This document shows positions 16,943-26,560 of a stretch of DNA of 64,000 bases, piece after piece (position 1 is the stretch's first letter; every line of letters begins with the position of its first letter). Made by a program: the position numbers and the translations under genes. The stretch is from Clostridium carboxidivorans P7 (GTDB lineage: Bacteria; Bacillota; Clostridia; Clostridiales; Clostridiaceae), in contig NZ_CP011803.1 of NCBI RefSeq assembly GCF_001038625.1, positions 3,596,001-3,660,000 of the forward strand, in the 5' to 3' direction. The notes beneath the pieces are model-generated. The model ran no database searches. It saw only the letters and a program-made list of their open reading frames with translations, and was not told where the DNA came from.

Positions 16943-18847
16943 TTAATAGAGCACTCTCTTATCATCTACTCTTTTGGTCAATTTTATTCCATCAAAATGT
17001 TCTATTAGTGCCATAGCATACTTTCTGCTTGTATTAAGCTCGTCTCTAAGCTGAGCTAAGGTTAAACTTCCATTGGTGTTTATAAAATTAACTATAATCT
17101 CTTTAACCTTATCATAATCCTCTTTCAAGAATAAGCAGTCCTCTGATACTTTAACTATAATACCTTCATCTAATAAGGAATCAAATATCATTTTAAAGCT
17201 CTTCTTATCCTCTTGCTTTTCTTCTAATTCACTATACTTAGGAGGGGAAAATTTAGCAGCTTTAAATGCCTTTATAATGTTATGTCTTGTATTCTCCTGC
17301 TCCTTAGTATATTTTATAGTGAAGCCTTCTAATGAAATAAAACTGCCATGTATGCTTATTTTATTATCCTTAACAAATAAATCCAACATTTCATCATATA
17401 TTTTTTGTTTTATTCCTTTAAATACTTTGTTTTTTATTTCTTCTTTAGATATTCCCCATTTTAAAGGATTTTCTTTGTGGAATCTTTCTAATAATTCACA
17501 CATGCTATTTACTTTATTATCTATATACTCTTTGTGAACATATACAGCTTTATCTCCTGTATCAAATCTTACTATTTTATTTTCATCTACAAGCAGCTGG
17601 AGTTTTTCTCCAATTTGTTCTTCATTTTTTCCTAAAGCTTTAAGTATATCGGAAGCCTTAGGATACTGATCACTTAACTTTTTAACATTGTTTTCAATTA
17701 TATTTTCAGTTTTGCCGCTTTCTTTTACCTTTAATTCTTCCAAATATTTTTTATCAAATCTCTTTGCTTTTTTAGCTGAAGGATCTATTATAGAGCCACC
17801 GCCTATGGTATACATTGGAGAATAACTTCTTATTACAAATCTATCATTTCTTTGGGCTGTTAAAGGCTTCTCCAATCTTAATTGAACATAAGCTTCTTCT
17901 CCTTGATTTAACTCTTCCTTATCCAATATTACAACTCTGCATATTATCTCACTAGTTCCATGATAGAGTCTAACCCTCTGCCTATTTTCTAAAGGTCTGG
18001 ATGCACTCTTTAAATAGTACAACTTACAATCTATCATGAGAGAAGGTTCCATTAAATTTGCAGCTGCAATTACATCTCCTCTTTTTACAGCACTAGTTTT
18101 TACATTAGCTATATTTATGGCGCATCTTTGACCTGCTTCTGCTATTTTTACAGATTTATCATGTACTTCAATTCCTCTTACCTTGGATACTTCCTTAGAA
18201 GGATAAATTTCTACATTTTCACCCTCTTTGATCATTCCACTAATTACAGTACCTGTCACTATAGTACCAAATCCACTTACTGAAAAAACTCTATCCACAG
18301 GAAGTCTAAAATGTCCTTGAGTATCCTTTGCATCAATTTCTTCTGTAAGTTTATCTACATCCTTTATTAATGCGTCCAATCCAACTTTTGTTTTAGAGGA
18401 AACTGCATGTATAGGTGCATTTTCTAAGAATGTACCTTTAAATTCCTCTTTTACATCCTCTTTAATCATGGAAAGCCATTCTTCATCCACTAAATCTGAT
18501 TTTGTAAGTGCAATTAGCCCTCTTTTTATATTTAAAAGTTGAAGTATTTCAAAATGCTCCCTTGTCTGAGGCATTATGCCTTCATCTGCTGCAATTACCA
18601 TTATTACTATATCTATTCCGCTTACACCAGCTAGCATATTTTTTATAAATTTTTCATGACCTGGAACATCTATAATACCTGCTCTTCTTCCTGAAGGCAA
18701 ATCAAAAAACGTGAATCCTAAATTTATGGATATACCTCTTTCCTTTTCTTCTCTTAAAGTATCCGTTTCTCTTCCTGTCAAAGCCTTTATAAGAGTTGTT
18801 TTACCATGATCTATATGTCCTGCTGTACCTATTATAATATGTTTCAT
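16943..18847 (-). CDS. selB: Selenocysteine-specific elongation factor SelB
   Basis: Delivers Sec-tRNA to UGA codons that carry a SECIS hairpin; 634 aa, full length. An EF-Tu-like GTPase region occupies the N-terminus, with GHIDHGKTT at residues 10-18, DVPGHEKF and a TKSD guanine motif; two beta-barrel domains follow. The C-terminal ~250 residues (from about 380) are the winged-helix repeats that bind the SECIS RNA. AAAGG precedes the ATG. It lies 44 bp after selA in the selD-selA-selB operon, with tRNA-Sec about 340 bp downstream. Confidence 0.96.
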   Translation of the reverse strand: MKHIIIGTAGHIDHGKTTLIKALTGRETDTLREEKERGISINLGFTFFDLPSGRRAGIIDVPGHEKFIKNMLAGVSGIDIVIMVIAADEGIMPQTREHFEILQLLNIKRGLIALTKSDLVDEEWLSMIKEDVKEEFKGTFLENAPIHAVSSKTKVGLDALIKDVDKLTEEIDAKDTQGHFRLPVDRVFSVSGFGTIVTGTVISGMIKEGENVEIYPSKEVSKVRGIEVHDKSVKIAEAGQRCAINIANVKTSAVKRGDVIAAANLMEPSLMIDCKLYYLKSASRPLENRQRVRLYHGTSEIICRVVILDKEELNQGEEAYVQLRLEKPLTAQRNDRFVIRSYSPMYTIGGGSIIDPSAKKAKRFDKKYLEELKVKESGKTENIIENNVKKLSDQYPKASDILKALGKNEEQIGEKLQLLVDENKIVRFDTGDKAVYVHKEYIDNKVNSMCELLERFHKENPLKWGISKEEIKNKVFKGIKQKIYDEMLDLFVKDNKISIHGSFISLEGFTIKYTKEQENTRHNIIKAFKAAKFSPPKYSELEEKQEDKKSFKMIFDSLLDEGIIVKVSEDCLFLKEDYDKVKEIIVNFINTNGSLTLAQLRDELNTSRKYAMALIEHFDGIKLTKRVDDKRVLY

Positions 18848-18891
18848 AAGTTCACATCCTTTCTCCTATGTAAATATGCCTTCCAATTTGT

Positions 18892-20274
18892 TTAAAACCT
18901 ACTAAATGTTTCAGCAACAGCATTAAAATCTTCATCAAACATAGTTCTTATGTCCATGATAACTTCATCGTTAGATACCCTTACTATTATTGGAACCTTA
19001 TTTTTTCTTAACATAACTTCCAATTCTTCAGGTTTATATTTATCACTTTTAACCTTTATAACATAGGTTGGAATTTTTTCTATAGGCATAGATCCTCCAC
19101 CTACCATAGAATAATCTTCTTCTACAGAAAATTTAAATTCCTTGTTTTTATTTTGAAGTTTTCTTTTTAGTGAATAGGCTCTTTTTTTATGCTCATCCTT
19201 ACTGCTTAATATCATATGAAGAGTAGGTATTTTTTCTATTGCTTCTTTTTCATCTAAATAATATTTAATGGTACCCTCTAAAGCAGCTAAGGTCATTTTG
19301 TCTATTCTTAATGCTCTAGTGAGTTGATTCTTCTTCATCTTATTTACAAATTCTTTTTTTCCTACAATTATTCCTGCCTGAGGCCCTCCAAGCATTTTAT
19401 CTCCACTGAAGGTAACTACATCTACGCCTTTTCGTATACTCTCCTGAACTGTAGGTTCATATACAAAATTATATTTTGAAAAATCAACTAAAGTTCCACT
19501 ACCTATATCTTCAATTACAGGTATGGACTTATCTTTTCCAAGTTCCACTAACTCTTCTAGTGAAACATCTTCTGTAAATCCAAGTATTTTAAAATTTGAT
19601 GTATGAACCTTAAGTAAAACCCCTGTATTTTCATTTATATTATTTTCATAATCATATAAATGAGTTCTATTTGTAGTTCCAACTTCCACAAGGCTAGCAC
19701 CACTAAAAGTCATTACATCTGGAACTCTAAAAGATCCTCCTATTTCTACAAGTTGACCACGAGAAACTATGGCTTCCTTATCTTTACATAACGTATTTAA
19801 AACCAGCATTACAGCTGCTGCATTATTGTTTACAACTAAAGCTGCTTCTGCACCTGTTACTTTTTTTATGAGTTCCTCTACATGACTATATCTGGAACCT
19901 CTCTCACCTTTTTTTAGATCATATTCTAGATTGTTGTAATTTGCAGCTACTCCTATAACGTTTTCTACAGCTTCTTTAGAAAGAATTGATCTTCCTAAAT
20001 TAGTATGTATAACTACTCCTGTAGCATTTATTACCCTTTTAAGATTTGGTTCCTTACTATCTTCTAAAATCTCTTCAAATTTTGATAATATATCTTCTTT
20101 TGCAAAGTCATTTATTTTATCTTTTAATATACTCTCTCTATATTCATCTATAGAAGCTCTTAGAGAATCTACAACTAAAGTTCTCATAGTATCATCTAAT
20201 CTATTTATAACTACATCTTCTTTTAAAAGTTCATCCATTTTAGGCAATTTTCTTAATAACTCTTTTTTTTCCAA
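18892..20274 (-). CDS. selA: L-seryl-tRNA(Sec) selenium transferase SelA
   Basis: PLP enzyme that converts Ser-tRNA(Sec) to Sec-tRNA(Sec) with selenophosphate; 460 aa, usual length. An N-terminal tRNA-binding domain (about 1-60) precedes the aminotransferase-like core with [15 protein letters not shown] near residues 82-96. The PLP lysine is K293 in [13 protein letters not shown]. The start is TTG at 20274 with GAGGTGAT immediately upstream. It lies 25 bp after selD and before selB. Confidence 0.96.
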   Translation of the reverse strand: MEKKELLRKLPKMDELLKEDVVINRLDDTMRTLVVDSLRASIDEYRESILKDKINDFAKEDILSKFEEILEDSKEPNLKRVINATGVVIHTNLGRSILSKEAVENVIGVAANYNNLEYDLKKGERGSRYSHVEELIKKVTGAEAALVVNNNAAAVMLVLNTLCKDKEAIVSRGQLVEIGGSFRVPDVMTFSGASLVEVGTTNRTHLYDYENNINENTGVLLKVHTSNFKILGFTEDVSLEELVELGKDKSIPVIEDIGSGTLVDFSKYNFVYEPTVQESIRKGVDVVTFSGDKMLGGPQAGIIVGKKEFVNKMKKNQLTRALRIDKMTLAALEGTIKYYLDEKEAIEKIPTLHMILSSKDEHKKRAYSLKRKLQNKNKEFKFSVEEDYSMVGGGSMPIEKIPTYVIKVKSDKYKPEELEVMLRKNKVPIIVRVSNDEVIMDIRTMFDEDFNAVAETFSRF

Positions 20275-20299
20275 CTAATATCACCTCTTATGTATTTAC

Positions 20300-21334
20300 T
20301 TATTCAACTATTATATAATTTTCACCTTGCTGCTCTATAACTTCTCCAATAACAGCTGATGGCATTTCCAAAGTAAGAAGTTCTTTCATAATTTTTTCTC
20401 CTTCTTCCTTGGAACATGTAATTAAAAGTCCACCTGATGTTTGAGGATCAAACAATATATCCTTCATCCATTCAGGTATATTTTTTAATTCATATTTTCC
20501 ATCTATATAATTTCTATTGTTATATGATCCTGCAGGCACCAAACCCATTTCTGCATATTCCTTTGCTTCTTCTATATAAGGTATTCTATCTGAATAAATC
20601 TTTAAAGAAACCTTTGAAGCAGAAGCCATTTCATATGCATGCCCCATAATGCCAAAGCCTGTTATATCTGTACAAGCACTCAAATTATACTTTGCTACAA
20701 TTTCACCTGCATACTTATTTAAAGTTGACATAACTTTAACTGCCTTGTTATAAGCTTCCTTTGACGCTACTTCTCCTTTTATGGCAGTATTTATTATACC
20801 TATTCCTAAGGGTTTTGTTATTATAACTACATCCCCTTCTTTTGATCCATAATTTTTTAGAATTTTATCTGGATGAACAAGTCCCATAACAGATAATCCA
20901 TACTTAGGTTCACTATCTTCTACAGTATGGCCTCCTACTACAACTGCACCTGATTCTAATACCTTATCCGCTCCACCTCTAAGTATTTCTCCTAAAATAT
21001 CTATAGATATACAAGTAGGAAAACAAACTATATTTAAAGCTACTGTTGGTTTTCCACCCATGGCATATACATCGCTTAATGAGTTAGCCGCAGCTATCTG
21101 TCCAAAAGTATAAGGATCATCTACTACTGGAGTAAAAAAATCTAAAGTTTGAATTACTGCCATTTCATCATTTAATTTATAAACTGCTGCATCATCAGAA
21201 GTTTCTATTCCAACTATTAAATTTTCACTTTCCATCTTTGGCAGCTTTCCTAAAATCTTTTCAAGGGTCTCCGGCCCTATTTTAGCTGCTCATCCAGAAG
21301 TTTTTGTTAACTGTGTAAGTCTTGTTGTAGACAC
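20300..21334 (-). CDS. selD: Selenide, water dikinase SelD, a selenoprotein (UGA=Sec at residue 15)
   Basis: Makes selenophosphate from selenide and ATP for Sec synthesis. A normal ORF scan starts it at the internal ATG 21235 (MESENLIVG), but the frame extends upstream through one TGA (21290-21292) to GTG 21334, preceded by GGGAGGT. The added N-terminus is [28 protein letters not shown], the family active-site region, with Sec where other SelDs have Cys (or Sec). Total 344 aa, the usual length. A folded RNA directly after the UGA fits a bacterial SECIS. Later motifs include [14 protein letters not shown] and DPQTSGGLL. First gene of selD-selA-selB. Confidence 0.95.
21241..21289 (-). promoter_or_regulatory. 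Bacterial SECIS element of selD
   Basis: Directly 3' of the UGA the minus-strand RNA can pair CUAAAAU (21285-21279) with AUUUUAG (21256-21250), and GCAG with CUGC below it. The top is a hairpin AGGG-CCGGAGA-CCCU whose loop lies about 16-22 nt after the UGA. Position and shape fit the SelB-binding SECIS of Gram-positive bacteria. Confidence 0.75.
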
Positions 21335-21390
21335 AATAGCACCTCCCAAATTCATAATTACATATATATAATACTTTACTTTTAGCCATA

Positions 21391-21419
21391 AGTATAGCTT
21401 TTACTTTATTTACCTGCAA
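21391..21419 (-). promoter_or_regulatory. Promoter of the selDAB operon
   Basis: TTGCAG (21414-21419), 17-nt spacer, TATACT (21391-21396) on the minus strand, about 57 bp before the selD GTG. Confidence 0.65.
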
Positions 21420-21471
21420 TTTGTAATTTAAAAAAGTTCAGCCGCATTATGCTTATCCTCCTAATTAAAGT

Positions 21472-22062
21472 TTATCTAGCTTCTATTTTATCTTTAATTT
21501 TTTCTAAAGTCTTATCTCCTATTCTTCCAACCTTCTTTAAATCCTCAATAGAATTAAATGAACCATTTTTTTCTCTATAATCTATTATCTTCTGAGCTGT
21601 CACATCACCTATTCCTGATACAGTCTTCAGTTGTTCTTTGGTGGCAGTATTTATATTCACCTTTCCATCTGATGCTGGATTAGAATTTGCATTGCCACCT
21701 GAAGAAGCTGGCAGATTTTTATCATTTTGCTTATCTACATATATATAATCTTCATCTTTAAGTTTTTTTGCAAGATTCAATTTTGCTTTATCCGCAGTTT
21801 CATTAAATCCTCCTGCAGAATTTACTAAATCCTGTACTCGACTTCCAGCCTTTAGTTTGTAAACTCCTGGCTTTTTAACTTCTCCATTTATATAAATGGT
21901 CATATCTTTATTATCTTTACTTTCTACAACTGCTGCATCATTAAAGACTTCTTTAGCATTTAAATCCTTTGATGGCCTTGATAAAACATATCCTGTTATT
22001 AAAAATATTGTAAATATGACCAAAATAACTATAGAACCTATAATTTTCTTTTTTTTATTCAT
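21472..22062 (-). CDS. comEA: ComEA family helix-hairpin-helix DNA-binding protein
   Basis: Membrane-anchored DNA receptor of competence-type DNA uptake. 196 aa when started at ATG 22062 (MNKKKKIIGS), which has GGAGG upstream; an earlier ATG lacks one. One N-terminal membrane segment (about 8-28) is followed by a SLBB-like domain (TIYINGEVKKPGVYKL) and a Ser/Asn-rich linker. Tandem helix-hairpin-helix motifs close the protein: VNINTATKEQLKTVSGIGDV and IDYREKNGSFNSIEDLKKV. No other competence genes are adjacent. Confidence 0.88.
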   Translation of the reverse strand: MNKKKKIIGSIVILVIFTIFLITGYVLSRPSKDLNAKEVFNDAAVVESKDNKDMTIYINGEVKKPGVYKLKAGSRVQDLVNSAGGFNETADKAKLNLAKKLKDEDYIYVDKQNDKNLPASSGGNANSNPASDGKVNINTATKEQLKTVSGIGDVTAQKIIDYREKNGSFNSIEDLKKVGRIGDKTLEKIKDKIEAR

Positions 22063-22189
22063 TATAAACCTCCAAATAAAACATATTTTCTTATGCATTA
22101 TTTAAATTATTGACATGTTTAAAAAATTCTGTCGCAAAAATAAAACTTTTTTGATATAATTATGATTAACGATGTTTGAGGAGGCTAAA

Positions 22190-23425
22190 ATGAAAAAATT
22201 ATTAATTTTTATGATGAGTTTTGTATTTTTACTTTCAAGTGTTTCACTCAAAGCACAAGCAAAAGCTGATCCTCCAACTGTTTCTGCTGATAGTGTAGTA
22301 CTTATGGATGCAATAACAGGATATGTTTTATATGGAAAAAATGAAGATTCTGCTTATCCTCCTGCTTCTACTACAAAGCTCATGACTGCACTTTTGACTT
22401 TAGAAAAATGTAAATTAGATGATGTAGTAACAGTAGGAAAAAATCCACCTTTAGTGGATGGAAGTAAAATATATTTGTTTGAAGGTGAACAATTAAAAGT
22501 TAGAGATCTATTATATGGTTTGATGCTTCAATCTGGAAACGATTGTGCAGAAGCACTAGCAGAACATGTAGGTGGATCTATAGATAATTTTGCAGTACTA
22601 ATGAATAAAAGAGCCTTAGAATTAGGCTGCAGGGATTCACATTTCGTTAATCCTAGTGGATTATATGATGAAAAACACAAAACCTCTGCAAGAGATTTAG
22701 CTCTTATAATGAGAGAATTATCTAACAAACCCGAATACACACAAATTGCTAGTACTAGCTTTTACGAAATACCTCCAACAAATAAGTCTGCTGTAAAAAG
22801 ACCTTTGTGGAATGAAAATAAGCTAATACAAAAATCTTCACAACTTTATTATGATGGATGTAAAGGTGGTAAAACTGGTTACACTACTCAATCATTACAT
22901 TCATATGTGTCTTATTCTACAAGAAATGGACAAAGGCTTATAGTTGCATTGGTACATGATAAGGATAAGACATTTTTTCCTGATGCAGTTAATCTGTTTA
23001 ATTATGGCTTTAGTACTTTTGAAAGTGTACTATTATATAAGAAGGGTGATCTTGTTGCTACATATAGTAATAATGGCGTAACAGTACCTCTTTTAGCAGC
23101 TTCAGATTTTTACTATGTTAAATTAAAAGAGGATACCACTGTACCAAAATTTGTTCTTAAAGATGAAAATTTAAGCACTAAATTTTTCAAAACAGGAGAT
23201 ACAATTGCAGAAGGAACTATAGTTAAAAATAATCAGAATCTGGGTACTTTAAAACTTACAAGTGGTACTAGCCATGAATTAAAGCAAGTACTTCAATCAA
23301 GTCCATTTAAAAGCATGAATTTAAAAATGGAATACTTGATTGCCGCCATACTAGTAATACTTGGTGGTGCAATTTTCATGTTTAAAAAGTACAACTTATT
23401 TAATAAATTATTTAAAAAGGAATAA
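22190..23425 (+). CDS. dacF: D-alanyl-D-alanine carboxypeptidase, DacF/PBP5 type
   Basis: Removes the terminal D-Ala of peptidoglycan stem peptides outside the membrane; 411 aa. The start is ATG 22190 with GAGGAGG just before it. A signal peptide ends near KAQA. The three active-site motifs are present: SxxK in PPASTTKLM, SxN in LMLQSGNDCAEAL and KTG in GCKGGKTGYTTQS. A PBP5-type C-terminal domain follows, then a membrane anchor (about residues 381-401) with a basic tail. Monocistronic, with a terminator behind it. Whether it is vegetative (DacA) or sporulation-linked (DacF) cannot be told from sequence alone. Confidence 0.9.
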   Translation: MKKLLIFMMSFVFLLSSVSLKAQAKADPPTVSADSVVLMDAITGYVLYGKNEDSAYPPASTTKLMTALLTLEKCKLDDVVTVGKNPPLVDGSKIYLFEGEQLKVRDLLYGLMLQSGNDCAEALAEHVGGSIDNFAVLMNKRALELGCRDSHFVNPSGLYDEKHKTSARDLALIMRELSNKPEYTQIASTSFYEIPPTNKSAVKRPLWNENKLIQKSSQLYYDGCKGGKTGYTTQSLHSYVSYSTRNGQRLIVALVHDKDKTFFPDAVNLFNYGFSTFESVLLYKKGDLVATYSNNGVTVPLLAASDFYYVKLKEDTTVPKFVLKDENLSTKFFKTGDTIAEGTIVKNNQNLGTLKLTSGTSHELKQVLQSSPFKSMNLKMEYLIAAILVILGGAIFMFKKYNLFNKLFKKE

Positions 23426-23430
23426 AAAAA

Positions 23431-23465
23431 TTGATGACTTTATACATAAGGTCATCAATTTTTTA
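23431..23465 (+). terminator. Terminator of the carboxypeptidase gene
   Basis: TTGATGAC-TT pairs with AAGGTCATCAA (one bulge), followed by TTTTTTATTTT on the plus strand. It overlaps the last codons of the convergent rluD gene. Confidence 0.75.
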
Positions 23466-24357
23466 TTTTCTCTATTAATTCTTGTAAATCTTTTGGAAGT
23501 CCTATTTCCAATTCTAACATCTCTCTGGTTCTAGGGTGTGGAAATACTAGTCTATAGGCATGTAAAGCTTGCCTTTCTATATATTCCTTATCCTCAATTT
23601 GTCCGTATAAAGTATCACCATACAACGGATGTCCGATATGTGTCATATGAACCCTTATTTGATGTGTTCTTCCAGTTTTTAAAGTGAGCTTAACTAAATC
23701 TCCCTTATTAAAACTTTCCTGAACACTATAACAGGTTATGCTTTCCTGTCCTCTTTCATCTACAACTCTTCTTATATTTCCATCATCAGTTCTATATATA
23801 GGAAGATTTATTATTCCTTCCTTTTCCTTTAAATTGCCATGTACCACAGCTAAATAACTTTTTTCAAAGTCTTCCTTATGCATGTCTCTAGCTAGACTCA
23901 TATGTGCAAATTGATTCTTTGCTATTATAATAAGGCCTGAAGTATCCATATCCAATCTGCTGACTAATCTTACTATGCATTGTTCTCCCTTTTCCTTAAA
24001 ATAATATAAAAGTCCATTAGCTAAAGTCCCATTTGGATAACTCTTTGTAGGATGAACTACCATACCTGGTTGTTTATTTACTACTATAAGATCGCTATCC
24101 TCATAAACTACATCTATATCCATTTTTTCTGGTTCTATATTTTGGCTTTCCTTTTTTTCTACATCAAAAGCTATTTCATCATCAAGTTTAATAACATAAT
24201 TTAACTTAACTCTATTATTATTTACACTTATTCTTCCATCAAGTGCTGCTCCTTTAATAAGCCTGCTTGAAAGTTTTTGAACATCTTTAAGATATGCTCT
24301 AAGCTTCATACCTTCTTCATTACCTTTTACTCTAAAAATAAGCTTATTTTTCTCCAT
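23455..24357 (-). CDS. rluD: RluD-family rRNA pseudouridine synthase
   Basis: Isomerises uridines in RNA, most likely 23S rRNA; 300 aa. I start at ATG 24357 (MEKNKLIFRV), which has AAGGAG upstream; the longer frame has no ribosome binding site. An S4-like domain (about 15-75) precedes the catalytic domain, with the active-site Asp in VSRLDMDTSGLII and later GRTHQIRVHMTHIGHPLYGD. Family members RluA, RluC and RluD are hard to separate by eye, so the exact target base is uncertain. Confidence 0.88.
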   Translation of the reverse strand: MEKNKLIFRVKGNEEGMKLRAYLKDVQKLSSRLIKGAALDGRISVNNNRVKLNYVIKLDDEIAFDVEKKESQNIEPEKMDIDVVYEDSDLIVVNKQPGMVVHPTKSYPNGTLANGLLYYFKEKGEQCIVRLVSRLDMDTSGLIIIAKNQFAHMSLARDMHKEDFEKSYLAVVHGNLKEKEGIINLPIYRTDDGNIRRVVDERGQESITCYSVQESFNKGDLVKLTLKTGRTHQIRVHMTHIGHPLYGDTLYGQIEDKEYIERQALHAYRLVFPHPRTREMLELEIGLPKDLQELIEKIKN

Positions 24358-24420
24358 ACACTGCTCCTTAGGATTTAAATTTAATCTTATAGTTATCCCT
24401 ATACATTTGTCTTCTATGCA

Positions 24421-24449
24421 CAAAGAGTGAACCTTTAAGTTCACTCTTT
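24421..24449 (-). terminator. Hairpin between ridA and rluD
   Basis: A perfect 11-bp stem AAAGAGTGAAC / GTTCACTCTTT with loop CTTTAA. The T tract on the minus side is short (TTTG). Confidence 0.65.
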
Positions 24450-24470
24450 GTTATAAGTATGTAATTTTAA

Positions 24471-24851
24471 TTAGTCTACTAAAGCTATTACTTCTATTTC
24501 AACTAAAGCGTCTTTTGGAAGTGTTACTTGTACGCAAGATCTTGCTGGCATATCTTTTGTAAAGTATTTTGCATAAACTTCGTTAACAGCAGCAAAGTCT
24601 CCCATATCTTTTACAAATACAGTTGTTTTAACAACTTTATCAAAAGATGTTCCTGCTTCTTCAAGTAAAGCTTTTATATTTTCTAAAGATCTTTCAGTAG
24701 CTTTTTTGATGTCTCCTTCAACTAATTTTCCTGTTTCAGGATCTAGTGGAATTTGACCTGATGTAAATAATAAATTTCCAACTTTAACAGCTTGTGAATA
24801 AGGTCCTACAGCACCTGGTGCTTTTTTTGTACTTATTATTTGTTTTTCCAT
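24471..24851 (-). CDS. ridA: RidA family 2-iminobutanoate/2-iminopropanoate deaminase
   Basis: Hydrolyses reactive enamine/imine intermediates made by PLP enzymes; 126 aa, usual length. Family landmarks are [21 protein letters not shown] at the N-terminus, the Arg in [21 protein letters not shown] and the closing [14 protein letters not shown] lies upstream of the ATG. It stands alone between the yqeK group and rluD. Confidence 0.93.
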   Translation of the reverse strand: MEKQIISTKKAPGAVGPYSQAVKVGNLLFTSGQIPLDPETGKLVEGDIKKATERSLENIKALLEEAGTSFDKVVKTTVFVKDMGDFAAVNEVYAKYFTKDMPARSCVQVTLPKDALVEIEVIALVD

Positions 24852-24987
24852 AATGTTAAACCCTCCTGTAATTGGGATAGTAAACCATTACTATCCATCT
24901 TTTATAGTTTTGCTCAAACAATACCATTATAACAAACTTTTTATTTTTTTGCTCAATTATTTTATGTAATTTAAATAATTATATAAA

Positions 24988-25566
24988 CTATTTATTTATT
25001 TTTAGCTGTAAAATTATGAAATTCCTACCTTCTATGGTATTTAAATGAATAAGTTGTCCCTTTTCTAGCACAAATTTTATGGTATTGTTAAAAGACATTA
25101 ATAAAGCTTTATCTAAATTTTCATAAGATATTTTTCTCAACTCTTCTACTCCTGGAAAATCCCTTAAGGGTTCCACATAATCAGCCAAGTATATTATCTT
25201 TTCCAATTGACTCATATTTTTTCTTCCAGTGGTATGATAAGCTACAGCATTTAATATATCTTCATCTTCAATTCCCATTTTTTCTTTGGCTATTACAGCA
25301 GCAACTGCTCCATGAAGCAATTGAGGACTTTCCTTAAATATTTCATCAATTTGTAAATTATAATTTACAGCTATGTCTAAAATTTTTTCATCACTCATAT
25401 TTTTAGCACAATCATGAACAAGACCTGCAATTTTTGCTTTTTCTATATCTTCATTATACAACTTTGCTAATTTTATAGATGTATCTCTTACACTTAAACT
25501 ATGTTCATATCTTTTAGGTTTAAGATTCTGTATTAGATAATTTTCGATTTCCTGCTCATTCCACAC
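24988..25566 (-). CDS. yqeK: HD-domain hydrolase YqeK (Ap4A hydrolase)
   Basis: 192 aa, HD superfamily. The metal-binding pattern is KRYEHSLSV, then GLVHDCAKNM, LLHGAVAAV and AYHTTGRKNMS. Characterised YqeK proteins split diadenosine tetraphosphate symmetrically to ADP. The start is GTG 25566 with GGAGTGATG upstream. It follows nadD by 34 bp, as in most Firmicutes. The usual next genes (an LCP protein and rsfS) are missing; ridA follows after a 136-bp gap. Confidence 0.9.
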   Translation of the reverse strand: MWNEQEIENYLIQNLKPKRYEHSLSVRDTSIKLAKLYNEDIEKAKIAGLVHDCAKNMSDEKILDIAVNYNLQIDEIFKESPQLLHGAVAAVIAKEKMGIEDEDILNAVAYHTTGRKNMSQLEKIIYLADYVEPLRDFPGVEELRKISYENLDKALLMSFNNTIKFVLEKGQLIHLNTIEGRNFIILQLKINK

Positions 25567-25600
25567 GTTACATCACTCCAAATAACTATTATGCATTAAA

Positions 25601-26203
25601 TCATTTATATAGTCCAAGTTGTTCTATAATATAGCACACACTTTCAGGCATTAAATGACTTACTTTTCTTCCTTCTTTTATATGTTTTCTTATGTTTGTA
25701 GAAGAAATTTCAAGCAAAGGTATATCTAAAAAAACAATTTTATTATTACACTTCTTTTCAATTGAAATTTTCTTCTTCAACACACTTTCTATACTATAGC
25801 CAGTTCTATTAAAAACCACAAAAGTACATAGATTAAGTATTTCCTCAGTATTTTTCCAATTTTCAATATCCATAAGACAATCAACGCCAGTTATAAAATA
25901 CCACTTAGTTTCCTTTTCCAAATTAGTGAAATGTTCCAGTGTCTGATATGTATAACTCAAATTGTCTCTATTTATTTCATAATCACTCACATCAAAGTTA
26001 TCTTCATTTCTTATGGCCGTTTTTACCATTTCATATCTTAAAAAAGCTTCTGTAATATTTTTATTCAATTTATGTGGCGGATTGCCTGATGGCATAAATA
26101 TAATTTTATCTAAGTTTAACTTATATAATGCTTCATAAGCTATATGCAGATGTCCATTATGAATAGGATCAAAAGTTCCTCCAAAAATAGCTTTTTTTAT
26201 CAT
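25601..26203 (-). CDS. nadD: Nicotinate-nucleotide adenylyltransferase NadD
   Basis: Adenylates nicotinic acid mononucleotide in NAD synthesis; 200 aa. The nucleotidyltransferase signature [12 protein letters not shown] is at residues 8-19, [12 protein letters not shown] follows, and the [14 protein letters not shown] motif lies near the C-terminus. Part of the obg-yhbY-nadD-yqeK run; GGAGAAGG precedes the ATG. Confidence 0.96.
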   Translation of the reverse strand: MIKKAIFGGTFDPIHNGHLHIAYEALYKLNLDKIIFMPSGNPPHKLNKNITEAFLRYEMVKTAIRNEDNFDVSDYEINRDNLSYTYQTLEHFTNLEKETKWYFITGVDCLMDIENWKNTEEILNLCTFVVFNRTGYSIESVLKKKISIEKKCNNKIVFLDIPLLEISSTNIRKHIKEGRKVSHLMPESVCYIIEQLGLYK

Positions 26204-26254
26204 ATATACCTTCTCCTAAACATATTATATAGGTCACTGACTTATACTTAATTA

Positions 26255-26545
26255 CTAAGGAAGTTCTATTTTAGGCTTTTTACTTGATCTTTTATATAAT
26301 ACTAACTTATTTCCTATGGCTTGAATTCCTTCACAACCTAATTCTTCACAAATCATATCTGAAGCTTCTCTAGCATCGATTCCGCTATTATTTAACACAG
26401 ATATTTTTATAATTTCTCTTGCTTCTAAAGCATCCTGTACTTGTTTTAAAAAGTTATCCTCTATACCTTCTTTTCCCACCTGAAATATTGGACTCATATT
26501 ATTTGCCAAAGATCTTAAATAACTTCTCTGCTTACTTGTAATCAT
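26255..26545 (-). CDS. yhbY: YhbY family ribosome-associated RNA-binding protein
   Basis: 96 aa CRM-domain protein thought to act in large ribosomal subunit assembly. Landmarks are LTS-like opening SKQRSYLRSLANNMSPIFQVGKEG and the GxxG-type loop near AIGNKLVLYKRS. It lies 15 bp after obg in the same operon. Confidence 0.93.
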   Translation of the reverse strand: MITSKQRSYLRSLANNMSPIFQVGKEGIEDNFLKQVQDALEAREIIKISVLNNSGIDAREASDMICEELGCEGIQAIGNKLVLYKRSSKKPKIELP

Positions 26546-26560
26546 TTGTAACCTCCAAAA

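Noticed and set aside
21406..21447. 13-codon ORF (MRLNFFKLQIAGK) with a strong AGGAGG site between comEA and selD
   Set aside because: It overlaps the -35 box of the predicted selD promoter and is too short to support without conservation data.
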